The translations under genes and the position numbers were made by a program. This document shows positions 1 to 11,000 of a stretch of 64,000 nt of DNA, piece after piece (position 1 is the stretch's first letter; the number at the start of each line of letters is the position of its first letter). Under the pieces are notes generated by a model, which searched no databases, had not been told where the DNA came from, and worked only from the letters and a program-made list of their open reading frames with translations. Source of the stretch: Pagrus major (Eukaryota; Chordata; Actinopteri; Spariformes; Sparidae); the NCBI RefSeq assembly GCF_040436345.1, contig NC_133223.1:5473847-5537846 (forward strand), written 5' to 3'.

Positions 1-872
1 CCATCTAAATTTATCATATTAACGTCCCAGCATTAGCTTATTTGTTCTAACCTGAAGTACAACTGATGCTGATGCACTGCAAGTTATTGAAATTCCTCCT
101 GGGGAACATTAATGTTTGTACCAGATTTCATGGTTATCCACCCATTAGTTGTCACAACATTACACTTAAAACTCCAAATGTCAACCTTATTGTGGAGAGG
201 AAACGTTAGTAGGCTACATCCTCATGAAAGTCTGTGCAAATTTTCAGAGCAATCCATCCAATAGTTCTGAGATCTTTAGCCAGGAACAAAGTGGTGAGCT
301 GACTGAGTTATGCCCCTAGTGCAGCTAAAAATGTCCTTCTCTTGCTCTGTATACCTCTCCTTCCCCCGACCAGAAACCTGCTATCCACAGTTAAGATTAA
401 GCCATGAACCCAATATAATGATCCTGATCCATTTAACAGGAGCAATTAAGGCTATGAAAACATCCCATTACCTTGGAAACACTCCAGGACCAAAACAGAG
501 TCTCCTTTTCCTACCACCTATTGACCTGCCAAAGGTTAACAGTGAGCTATGGACAGAATGTTTACCTGTTGGAGAAATGATTTAGGGCCCCACACATATG
601 AAACAAACAAGGCTGTGTCAGGCATCATAAACATCACACTTAATCAATACATACGCCATTACAAAGTGCTTGACACATGGCCCTGGGCTTGAGCAGGGAG
701 AGAAGTGGACGTACCAAATGGGTAGGCCTTCAATATACATTATACCACATGACCACTGGCTGCTTCCAAGTGAATTATTGATCCAGATACAAGACAAGGC
801 AGCTCAGGCATAATGTGGTTTGAGCTTTGAATCTTCAGACCATGGCAGGCACTCAGTGTGTCAATACACACA

Positions 873-909
<37 letters not shown>

Positions 910-1364
910 CCTCCATCTAGTGTAGTTTGGGAAAGCGAAACACTGTTCTGGCTTCAACTACTGAGAAATATGGGTCATGTTGCTGGGAAGAGAACAGCAC
1001 AAATCTTTCACATTATTTGGCCAACACACTGTGTTCGCACAATGCTAATTACCATGGTGAGACCTTGCTCTGAAAACTCTGTTACATAACCGATTTCTCA
1101 CAAACATGCGCACAAACACACACGCCCCCCACAAGTCACTGTTTATGTCAGACTTTCATGAGCGCGTGTTTATTTTACATTAACCATGGCTGCCCCCTAG
1201 TGGATGGGTACCTGTACAACATGAGTATGACAGTATCTTGCATATACTGTACAGTAAAGCATTAATAGACTGAAAACACGAGGTAAGGTGTGACATCTTT
1301 GACAACTGGGGAACTTGATCTGCTCAGGAAGATTGTGTGATAGCATAGACAGCTCCACCACAGC
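1..1364. other. Intergenic, no gene recognised
   Basis: No open frame here resembles a known protein and none shows splice-site-bounded coding structure. Around 215-300 there is a stretch (…cagagcaatccatccaatag…) resembling the 'accaagtttcatgaaaatcc' type of dispersed fish repeat; similar text recurs near 7140 and 7440. The rest is AT-rich unique-looking sequence plus the CA repeat listed separately. Confidence 0.6.
866..908. repeat. (CA)n microsatellite
   Basis: A dinucleotide CA run of about 43 bp with one CG interruption near its start. It is seen directly and is a typical fish microsatellite, likely polymorphic in length. Confidence 0.97.
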
Positions 1365-1367
1365 CAC

Positions 1368-1388
1368 TAAATGGACCTTGTGGTGAAA
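1368..1388 (+). repeat. 21-bp repeat copy A (related to MITE termini at 3.1-3.4 kb)
   Basis: The 21-mer beginning actaaatggaccttgtgg is present here on the + strand, as its exact reverse complement at 3091-3111, and again almost exactly on the + strand at 3360-3380. This fits terminal inverted repeats of one MITE family. Related degraded text (caaggtccattaagtgg) appears near 59970. Confidence 0.6.
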
Positions 1389-1847
1389 TTACTTTTTTGA
1401 CTGCTATCTCCAGGGTCAAAAATTAACTTTCAGTTTTCCATCATATATTGTTCACCTTTCTCTTTGCCAAAATATTTAGCAAAATGAGAACCGCTGTTGG
1501 TTTCTTCTCAGAGATCTTTTGTCTAGGTGGTGTTACTGCTGTGAGCTGATCTTTTCCTTTGGATTTTCAGCTGATGGAGTTTGAGTTTCTTTCTGACTTT
1601 TAAGTCACTGCAACTATTAATAAACAGTCAGGTTATTCCTTTGCTTATTCCATGGAAACCAAGTTTATGACATACTGGATAATTTCTCCGCTTTAAACCT
1701 ACCAGACACAGGGGCTGTATTGAATCATTCACCATTAACTATACAGTGAACCTTTTGTATGACTATACTGTATAATGTGTTTTGTCAGATGTTATGGAAC
1801 AATATCAATGCATCTGCAATGCATGTTGAAGATGGTACAAGTGATCA

Positions 1848-2250
1848 GTGCTTAGACAGTACTGTGATAGGTTAAATGATAGGGTATTACATTTCATAAA
1901 GAGACATTGCACTGTGGAAACCAGCAGCACAGTTTGTGGACATGATGCTGCACCACCCACTCTATCTAGGATCAGCAGAGAGGAGTTTGAGGTGGTGATG
2001 AAGTTTAAGTATCTTGGTCTTATCATAGATCACAAACTCTCCGAGGACCAATGTGCTGATGCTTTTTATAAGAAGGGCCAACAGCACATTTACTTCTTAG
2101 AAAACCAAGCTTTTTAAACATTGATAACAAAATCCTTACTCTATTTTACAAATGTGTCATTGTATTGTACTGTATGCTGGTATGGGCATTGTAATATCAT
2201 TTACAGAAACAAATTAGGAAAAACTGTGAAGGACTATGGGAAAACAGCGG
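1848..2250 (+). mobile_element. Truncated non-LTR retrotransposon (reverse transcriptase C-terminal piece)
   Basis: The frame from 1848 to 2114 carries the stretch FKYLGLIIDHKL…ALFYKKGQQ-like (seen as FKYLGLIIDHKLSEDQC then FYKKGQQHIYFLE). This is the typical 'K-Y-L-G-x-x-I-D…KKG(Q)…R/YFL' block downstream of the catalytic region in L2/Rex-type LINE reverse transcriptases. In a shifted frame after 2117, text of the form NVSLYCTVCWYGH…NKLGKTVKDYGKTAG matches the next conserved LINE stretch ('…CWFGN…RNRLxKIVK…'), so at least one frameshift separates the parts. No catalytic YxDD motif is present. A 5'-truncated, dead LINE copy is the simplest reading; the exact clade is uncertain. Confidence 0.65.
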
Positions 2251-3088
2251 GCTGACCTGTACCACCTGCATCTGACCATGCTGACTGAGAAAGCAGACGA
2301 GGTCTGCATGGATACATCTCATCCACTTCAGTGATACCCCATGATCAGAACCAACTGAGCAAGAAAGTAATTTATTCCCATGACAACAACTTGATTAAAC
2401 AAGACTCATGAGCTATAGGAGTCTCAGGAATGCATGGCTCGGAAAAGTGAAATAAATACTGTATATAGGGGATGTGCAGTATACTAACTATTCATTTTTA
2501 TATTATTTTTATGATAATTATTGACATGCACTTTTAATGTGTCTACATGTTCTGTCCTCTACCACAAATGGGCTCTCAGAGGACATCAAAGATTTTCTAA
2601 TGTAAGTTTAATCACAGGGTTGGATGTTCAGTCCCTCACTCCTCCTGTCCTCCTGTTGAAGTGTCCTTATGTTAACAAGACCCTGAACCTGAAACAGCTC
2701 CCAAAGTATAATGTTGTGGCCAAACAATATAAACTGTTTGGAGTGTAAAATGTGTGTAATGTACTGTAAGCATAACGATCTCATTCTAAGTCAAGCTCAA
2801 CAGCCTGACCTGGTTCTCCTCATACAGGCCTTTGAGCTAATTTCCATCTGATGTGACAGGGGTGACAAAAAAATTCATTAACACTGCTGAGCATTACTTA
2901 TGGAAACCAACTGTTAATGAGCTGGTTTGCTGTTAGGATTACATATCTGGTTTAAATGAATAGTGATAACTATGCCATAAGGTGTTTTTGCAAAACATGC
3001 TGATAAAACAACAGCTTGTAAAATGCTGAGAAATGAAAATACATTGTAATAATGGTGTTAATTTAGAGACGGAAAGTTGATAAAACAA

Positions 3089-3380
3089 TCTCACCACAAG
3101 GTCCATTTAGTCGTCGTTTGAGAGCTTTCTATTTTACACAGTCACAATCCCAATCAGTCCCAATCTCAGAAGATGGAGTGTGTCCAGTTGTCATGAAATT
3201 GTACTGAAGAAGAGCAAATATCATTTTTTCTGAGCACATAAGGACCACTCTCAGTCATGAACGTGTGTAAAAGCTGAGACTGAAAGTGTCTTGGACAGTC
3301 GTTTTATTCTTGGGCAGAGTCCATGCTCACACTACCCCTCTCCTCCTCGGAACAACTAATAAATGGACCTTGTGGTGAAA
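3089..3380. mobile_element. MITE-like repeat with 21-bp terminal inverted repeats
   Basis: The left end (tcaccacaaggtccattta) and the right end (taaatggaccttgtggtga) are reverse complements, about 290 bp apart. The interior (…gatggagtgtgtccagttgt…, …aaggaccactctcagtcatg…) is text I recognise as dispersed in fish genomes, but I cannot name the family. Boundaries are approximate and no target duplication was established. Confidence 0.6.
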
Positions 3381-4631
3381 TAGTTAAAAGTAGGCCACAT
3401 AAGTTTGTTGGATTTATTAGCTCTCACACTAATGTAGCGTGTGTGTTAGCTGTTGCAATGGAAAATAATACTTTCCCTCTTTACCACTAATAATTAAGAT
3501 ACACAGTCAAACAGTTGAGTTACATGTGTTCTATTTTTGTAGATTTAAGTTTCTCTGGTGTGATATTGACTTTGTGACGTGTAGATGACACTGGTGAGTA
3601 CGTGGTGCCAGAGACTAACCATCAAACTAACTCCATCAGTTGAGAGCTAGTTTGCTGGCTTAAAAACAGGAACATAAAACATCTCCAGCTCTGCTCTGTA
3701 AGACTTTCACAGTGGTAAACAGCACTTTGCAATAGATAGTCAGCGTTCCCTGTTGCGGCTGAATTCTTCACTGCTGCAGCTTTCTTTCTTTCTCTCTTTC
3801 TTTTTTTCCTGTAAATCGTGGGTGTAGTGTGGGAGTTGAGAATTGAAGCTGTTGTTTTTCACTCCAAGCTGCACACTGAATTTCTACGACTACGGACTAA
3901 TAAGGTGTCGAACTGAACTGAATAGCACTAAAATAAAAAAGTAGCACTCATCAGATTTGTGCATGAAAATGTCCTGGTGGAACAATAATACTGTCACTAT
4001 TGAATCCTGTGACTCTTAGACATGCTGACGTCACAAATTATATAATTGTCTTGTGTTGGTAGAGAACCACAACAAGAGGCTCTTTGAATGGTGTGCGGGG
4101 GTGTCGATCACTGACAGTCAGGGAATAGAGACTCAAGCTATAAAGTTATGTTTATTTCAGATATGACTTTCCTTTTAAAGAGTGTAATATATTGAATAAT
4201 ACTTCATTTGGTGAATTTCCTGGTAAGGTTCACATGGTTCTCTGTGTGAGACAGTGACCCACAGAAGAGTGGATGAAAATATGCAGGAGAGGTTTAAATG
4301 AGGCTGGAGTTGTTCTGCTTCTGCTGGGCTGCACATCCTCCACTAGATAGCAACAGGTGTGTTTGTGGGACAACTCTGTACTATAATGAGTGTATTAATT
4401 CAGCCGTGTACACCAAAACTCTAACTATTATATTCAACTTTATTTTTCAATGCGCAAAACTTTTATTTTTCAGAGCCAAACGGCTTTACTAATTCTTTCT
4501 TTTACACACAAAATGCCATGCTTACATCCAGCAAAATCACATGCAGTGTTAGACTAGAGTCAGCTCATACACTGTCAGAAAGAGTTGTACAGCAGGGGAA
4601 CATTTCTGTACCCCAAGCTACAATCTATACC
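3381..4631. other. Intergenic, no gene recognised
   Basis: Only short chance frames occur. Two pyrimidine-rich tracts lie near 3780-3810. There is no splice-bounded coding signal, tRNA-like cloverleaf or clear repeat boundary that I could support. Confidence 0.5.
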
Positions 4632-4800
4632 AGGGGTCTGCAACCTGCGGCTCTTCTGCCCCTCTGCAGTGGCTCCATGTGGCTTTGACATTTTACATGG
4701 AAATGAAAAACATTTTTTTATTATTATCATGATCACTGTTTTAGGCCTACAGTGATTCTTACATTCTCCAACAGTAAAAATGTGCAGCCTACACACAGAA
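4632..4800 (+). mobile_element. hAT-like repeat end
   Basis: The sequence starting caggggtctgcaacctgcgg and continuing ctcttctgcccctctgcagt is the characteristic terminus of a vertebrate hAT-derived dispersed repeat (CAGGGGTC… start, 'counts of the gene for chance' text absent). Only this end was recognised; the matching 3' end was not located, so it is a fragment. Confidence 0.55.
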
Positions 4801-6120
4801 TTGTATCTGTTCTATCAAGTTGTGATTAATTGAATGATCCTGAGTTAACACATTGTGTTTTATGCTCAAGCCCGAGAGTTGATCACTGTATGTGGCTGAG
4901 GACCAAAAAGAAAGATTAACTCACACTGAAATGGACTAAAAGACAATTTAAACTGTAGTGTTTTTATTTTTTTTAGTATATTTTTTAACCTGTTTAAATC
5001 TAGGCTACTGCAATGTGTTTTATTTATTATCAAATGAGGCTACTTTTTTTTGTACATTTTCACAAACACAGGGAGGACCTAAGTAGGTCTGCACATATAG
5101 TTCTGTATTGCTACTACATTTCTATGTATTGTAGGCTAGTTCTTTTGTTTCATTGTTACCACATCATAGTAAACAATATTAATATATAGTATTTTTATGG
5201 CATTTCTTGTACTGAATGTGGTCTGAGTAACTTTTTTCTCTATCAGTTGTATGAGGTTTAAACTGGAAAACATGTAAAAGACATTAATACAAATGTTAAA
5301 GAAGAGGGATTGAACCCACACTGGACTCAGTCATGTTAGATTAACAAGGCTACTGTGATGAGGAGACAGTTGTAGCAGGACTTCTACAGAGAAGAGATTA
5401 CATGCTGTGTAAGGAAGGGTTAATGATACAACTGAATGACACAAGAAGGATGTTTAACTGGAACAAAAATGCCATATGTGAGCAAACTATTAAGGTTTGG
5501 ATGGGAAATTCCCACAATGTAATTCCCCTAGTAAATGTTAATAGGCATGCTATGTAATATTCTGTTCAATAGAACATTTAGTGATGTTGGAACAGAGTAT
5601 GGGTTTCCCCTGTATAGGGGATAATGGGACTTTAATGAACAGGCAAAGACCTTTCAGTTGACTAGGATGATGACTGGGGTTTTAAAATATTTAAAACATT
5701 ACTATTACAGTATCAAAATTTCAAATACATTATTTAGAAATTATAAAAAGAAAATCTGCCACAACTTGGACAGAGAAAGCATAAACGTTTTTTTACGATT
5801 TGATGAGAAGAGTACATTTGGAGAAAATAACACATTTTAGTTAAGTTAAGCCTGCCTTGTTCAATGCAATGTCTCAGATTTACCAAAGAAACCCACCAAA
5901 GTAGATAACTAATAGTTATATGATCATGTTCTTCACAAGCCTCTTTCCAAAATGTCATAACTGAGGCCAAACTTCTCAAATGCAAATGTTCAATCACAAG
6001 CTGTGGTACAAGAAATGTACCTGAATGAAAGTTTTAATTGAAATTGGAAAACTTTTTAATAAAAGAATAAATGAACAAGATGACAAATCTGAGCTGCTTT
6101 TACTGCCAGCTTCCTGTACT
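4801..6120. other. Intergenic, AT-rich, no gene recognised
   Basis: Very AT-rich sequence with only short frames and no protein resemblance. I see no regulatory signature that I can defend. Confidence 0.5.
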
Positions 6121-6122
6121 TG

Positions 6123-6155
6123 ACAGACAGACAGATAGATAGATAGATAGATAGG

Positions 6156-6201
<46 letters not shown>
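6123..6201. repeat. (GACA)/(GATA)n microsatellite
   Basis: Tetranucleotide run that starts with three gaca-type units and then becomes gata/agat units with a single interruption (aggt). It is about 79 bp long. Confidence 0.97.
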
Positions 6202-6202
<1 letters not shown>

Positions 6203-6287
6203 AATACTATATACAATATAAAAAACAATAAAATAGTATATACAATAAAATGTTTAAGTAGCTAGAAAATTGGAGATAGCAAGTAAA

Positions 6288-6316
6288 ATAGAATAAAATA
6301 AAATAAAATAAAATAA
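6288..6316. repeat. (AAAAT)n short tandem repeat
   Basis: About five to six pentanucleotide AAAAT units. It lies within a 200-bp AT-rich zone just after the GATA repeat. Confidence 0.85.
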
Positions 6317-6916
6317 GGTAGGAATGATTTCCAGTGCCGTTCCTTTAGCCAGCGGGGTTGAATGAGTCTGTTGCTGAAGTTTAAATCATTAAATGTTAAG
6401 TGCTATGGTTACATTTCAGCCTGTGCCAAAAAAAGACTTCAAGTGCTTAAAAATGTGAATAAGGTACAAGCTAATTAAGGCATCATGATCATAAAAGTGT
6501 GGGGCTTTTGCTGAGAGGATGTGAGAAGTGAGGTGTGTTACTGTAACTAAATGTGACACAAAATCCAAACAAGACCTGTCTGCTAACTGCAGCGACACCA
6601 GCTGGCAGGCAATGTCAGTAGGCTATTATTAAGACAAGATTATGTAGCCTAACTTTTTACCTTAAAATAACAGCTTCAAAATCATTTGATGGTACAGTGT
6701 CTTGTAATAGGGCGAATGGTGTCTCTGTCTGGGCCACTCCGACCCCCATCACTATGCATTATGTAACTTCAGTGAGAGGGTAGGATCACAGCGTTACATA
6801 CATGTAACGTAATGATGTAATGAGTTTTGTTTGTAGTCAGCACCTACATTATATCTGACAAATTGTTACAGACCTGGGATTTGTATTTATGACAGTGCTG
6901 CTGCACTCAGAAACTG

Positions 6917-6927
6917 GGGGGGGGGGC
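6917..6927. repeat. Poly-G tract
   Basis: About ten G residues in a row, followed by cgc. Such tracts are assembly- and sequencing-sensitive. Confidence 0.9.
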
Positions 6928-7089
6928 GCAGAATCACACAAAATACCAACTTCTGCATATTTCTTTAAAGGGTATTTTCACCCAAATTACAAAAAATATG
7001 CATAAAATTTTTTCTTGCTTAGCCTACATCTTGTGGTAGCTAATCATGGAGACAGTATGGGTTTGATTTGCCCATGTTTTCCCACCAGT

Positions 7090-7510
7090 CACACTGACAC
7101 ATCTGTGAGCTGTATCTCTAAACTGTACAACAGTACCAAGTGTCATGCTTCTATGGAAAAGGGAAAGATTTTTTTTTAAAATATCCCCTCCAATATCTAG
7201 TTTTGTTACCACGATGGACCTGAATTCACCATGACCTCTTCACCTGAACAGTTCATGATGTAGTGTACTACATCATGAACTGTTCAGGTCAAGGATTAAT
7301 GATTCATTATAATCCTTGACCATCAGAACATAGGGGAACCTTTTCTGTGCTATTACTTTTGGTTCAGGAGATATTTACAAAATACATAATTCAGTTATGG
7401 CAGAAAGAAAATGTCCAGGGCCCCAAACTGTACAAGTGTACCAAGTTTCATGCTTTTTATGAAAAAGTGAAGGATTTTTCTCATATCAGCTGGACCAGTT
7501 GGATGGACGC
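7090..7510. repeat. Pair of diverged direct repeats flanking a palindrome
   Basis: Around 7120-7170 (aaactgtacaacagtaccaa…gtcatgcttctatggaaaag) and around 7425-7480 (aaactgtacaagtgtaccaa…ttcatgctttttatgaaaaa) the same roughly 55-bp text occurs twice in the same orientation. Between the two copies lies the long palindrome at 7242-7289. This fits a dispersed fish repeat of the 'accaagtttcatg' kind, possibly disrupted by a second insertion. Confidence 0.55.
7242..7289. repeat. Perfect 23-bp-arm palindrome plus adjacent hairpin
   Basis: 7242-7264 is the exact reverse complement of 7267-7289, with a 2-nt centre. Immediately next to it, 7288-7298 (gtcaaggatta) pairs exactly with 7310-7320 (taatccttgac). 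A 2-nt loop is too small for a microRNA precursor, so a transposon-derived palindrome is the more likely origin. Confidence 0.9.
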
Positions 7511-7599
7511 CACTAAACTCAAATGAAGACATGTTGGATCTGCCCTTTAAGGCCACAAGCTCTAACATGCCAGTTATCAATTAAGTTAATTGGCACATT

Positions 7600-7844
7600 G
7601 TCTCAAAGCAAACAGCTAGCTAACCTAGACCACCTCCACACGGCTGACTGGACCCAACATACTGCAGCGGAACCGAGTAAAGCCTGCAGCGTGTTGTACA
7701 GAGGCGGCCATGACACAGCAGGTGACGCACTTCAACACTTAGCTAGCTAGGTTAGCTTCATGGTTACTTTAGTGGCTTATTGTCCGACATGTGTGTATCC
7801 TCAACGAGCTAACATTAGCCGTTAACGTTCATGCTTCAGTACTA
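7600..7844 (+). promoter_or_regulatory. rbm44: Putative rbm44 promoter/5' leader with upstream ORFs
   Basis: Base composition becomes less AT-rich here and some CpGs appear. There is no TATA box that I would defend. If transcription starts upstream of 7760, the leader contains two short ORFs: ATG at 7760 to TAA at 7823-7825, and ATG at 7831 to TAA at 7843-7845. The last A of the second stop is the A of the rbm44 ATG. The transcription start is inferred, not seen. Confidence 0.35.
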
Positions 7845-8070
7845 ATGGAGCAGTACTATGTTGTCGATCTCAGCCACTGTTCATTTCCATTTTGGCCGAC
7901 TATTCCGGACACTGAAGCCAGGACTGCTTTTCAGACAGCGTGGTCAGCGTTTCCGTACGCGGTGCCGTACAATGCGCCTGTCCCCAGACCAGCCCACCAT
8001 GCGGGCGTGGTGGGGCCTTCTCAGGTGATACCTCACCTTTACAGCACGGTGATTGAGAAGCCACTTCGAC
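7845..8070 (+). CDS. rbm44: rbm44 coding exon 1 (residues 1-75 and first base of 76)
   Basis: The start is the ATG of MEQYYVVDLS. The upstream in-frame GTG at 7791 has no support as a start. The donor is gtaagt at 8071. Aromatic- and Pro-rich N-terminus. Exon ends in phase 1. Confidence 0.75.
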
Positions 8071-11000
8071 GTAAGTAACGTCCAAGACAATCACGTCACT
8101 GCTATTAAAACAAGATGTCTCTTTAAAGTTTTTATAGTTAAGTTAATACAGCTAAATATTTCGCTGTGTCAAAGATATAACGCTAACTAACGTTACCTAC
8201 AGTAGGCTAACAGTGTTTTCTGACAGTCTGTTCCTGAGCTGTAGCTTCATTAGTTAACCATCCAGCTAGGTAAAAGTCTGAGCAATAATGTCCTATTAAT
8301 AACAAAAGTGGGTCATGAAGCCATTCATCCGTCTAACTGTGGTTTCCTCATCAACAGGAGAGAGCAGGAGATTACTTCTGGACAAGTATGCACTCTACAT
8401 AACTCTCTCTTTCTCTATGTTTAAATGAGCATGAACAACTGTTAATAACATGGAGCTATTGTTGTGCATTTTGCAGCTCTGTATTTGATTTGGTCTGTAC
8501 TCATCGGTACCTTGCCCTAACTGACCCTGAGCTGCTGGGTTGGTATCTCAGACTGTGTCCAGAGGACAAGAAGATCATACAAGGTACAGCATGTGTCAGC
8601 CACAGCAGGCCACACTCACTGGCTCTGTAGCAGCAAGGCTGACCTGTCCACAGTCTAACACCTGTGACATGTCACAGCTGACATGAGTATTTGTGTTATA
8701 TTTGTCAATAAAGTAATTCTTCATCTTTACTGAACATACAATATGTACTAGATTTATACTAGAAAACATCTATTGAGAAAACTGCTCCATTAATGGACAA
8801 GTACATTTATTGTCACAGCACCTATCATCCACAGACCTTGTTTTCAATCATGCAACATTTAACACCTGTAGTCCTTATTTTCATCAAATCTAAACTTAAT
8901 CAGTGTGTATTGCCTGTGTCCACCATTGTGTTATTTAGGGGATGGAAATGTTGGTATAGATGGCAGTCACATTTCATGTGTTAATATTGTGAAATCCTGA
9001 GTCACATTGATTCATTCTCCTTTCTCCTAGATGAAGGGGGGTTTCACCCCTTCCTGCAAAGACACCCAGGCCTAGAACTGTCAGGGCATCATATTTATGT
9101 GAAGTGTAAGTCTGGTAAACTGCTATAACCTTCTAACAGCTGTGTACAAATGAAAAAGTGACAGTTTCTCTTTACAAACAATGCAGATAACATTGGAAGT
9201 ACCAGTCCTGCCCAGCCATTCGTGGAAATCAACAATCATACGTATGTCTGACACTAATGGCAGTGAATTGATAACATACTGCATCAAATGAATCAAGGCT
9301 ATATCATTTTAAAGTGATTTAATGTTGAAACTTTTGTTCTCAGATCTGAGATGTTAGGAGCGACAAAGTGCAGATGTGGCAATATACAAAACTGTCACAC
9401 ACTGCCAGGTGATGCTCTTTATTCTATTTTTTATCTGGTGTGTATATTTTTGTTTTTTGGTGTCACAGAGCTCAGAAAGAAAACTGATAGTGAGCATTAT
9501 TAGTATCATTAGAAGACAAATTGACAGCATTTTATGACTAATGACCAACTGGTAGAGAAAGGGAGGTGTCCTGTAGCCTATGATTCTGGGCTCATCACTG
9601 TGGGATCACTTTCACTCACTTTATAATGGACTTTGATGAACTGAGTACACTAAATATGATACAAGCACACAGTTTTATCTGCTTTTGGCCTATTAATCGA
9701 GTGATGCCGAGATCGAAAAGTGGCTAAAGGTATGTCGATTGCTGCTCAGCGGCATATACCGATCCCTAGACTGGTATACCAATCCTCAGAGTGGTGGCCA
9801 ACGGTATGTCGATTGCTGCTCAGCGGCATATACCACCTGCTCAGCGGCATATACCGATCCCTAGACTCTTATACCGTTCCTCGGAGTGGTATGCCGCTGA
9901 TATTCTACCGAAACATGACGGTATGTGCCGCTAGACAGTTATGGTTGGACACACACACACACACACATTGATTGACAATAGTTAGAAAATATCTCAATGT
10001 ACAGTGAACATAATACATAATATGCCACAATGGTTAATGTTTGGCGAAGTAGATTTTATATCAAGTAATTATTATTGTGTTCTCCTAATAAAGGAAACCT
10101 GTCAGTAAGTATTGTTTAGTTGGTTGTCTCAAAGTTTCTGCTATCGATTAGTCAGCCTGGCTACGGTGGCTGGGCTAACAGTAGCCATGTTAGCTAAGGC
10201 TATCTCTTTCATTAGCTTTAAGTAGTTTATAACCACAAATTTAGACATATTACTTTGGCATCATATCGCAAGAATCCCACGTGTAATTACTGTCTATATG
10301 CCTACATCCCACCAACATAATATCCAAAAGAAATACATAGCCTACGTTCCTTTATTCATGGCAATGTGTTAAGTTAGCATTGTCAAAAAAGACTACAAAA
10401 ATGTATACATTTACAGCAGTACTTGTCGTAAAACCAGCCCAGTGGCATTATATTTGCATATCCATCAGGGGACGGTACCCATCCAACAGTCTTTCAGAAG
10501 CATAACAGTCTCTAGCGGCACATACCGTCATGTATCGGTGGAATATCAGCGGCATAACAGCGGCATACCGCTCCGAGGAAAAGTATAAGAGTCTAGGGAT
10601 CGGTATATGCCGCTGAGCAGGTGGTATATGCCGCTGAGCAGCAATCGACATACTGTTGGCCACCACTCCGAGGATCGGTATAAGAGTCTAGGGATCGGTA
10701 TATGCCACTGAGCAAGAGGTTTATGCCACTGAGCAGCAATCGACATACTGTTGGCCACCACTCCGAGGATCGGTATAAGAGTCTAGGGATCGGTATATGC
10801 CACTGAGCAAGAGGTTTATGCCACTGAGCAGCAATCAACATACCTTTGGCCACTTTTCGATATCGGCGCTACTGTATTAATCAGGGAAAATACTTGCGCT
10901 GAAGTGCATAGATGTTAACATGATGATAACCAGATGATTTGCAATAATAAAGTGTTTTGAGAGATACCAGTGAGTCATCAGCCTGCTGAAAAGCCTCTCA

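Noticed and set aside
7242..7289. MicroRNA precursor
   Set aside because: The arms are perfectly paired with only a 2-nt loop, unlike a Dicer substrate with a terminal loop and bulges.
7791..7844. GTG start extending rbm44 by 18 residues
   Set aside because: Eukaryotic nuclear genes rarely start at GTG, and the ATG at 7845 is in frame in a reasonable position.
9720..10853. Several overlapping frames with recurring 'SIAAQ…HIPIPRL' text
   Set aside because: They are translations of the tandem subunits in the fold-back element arms, not a repeat protein.
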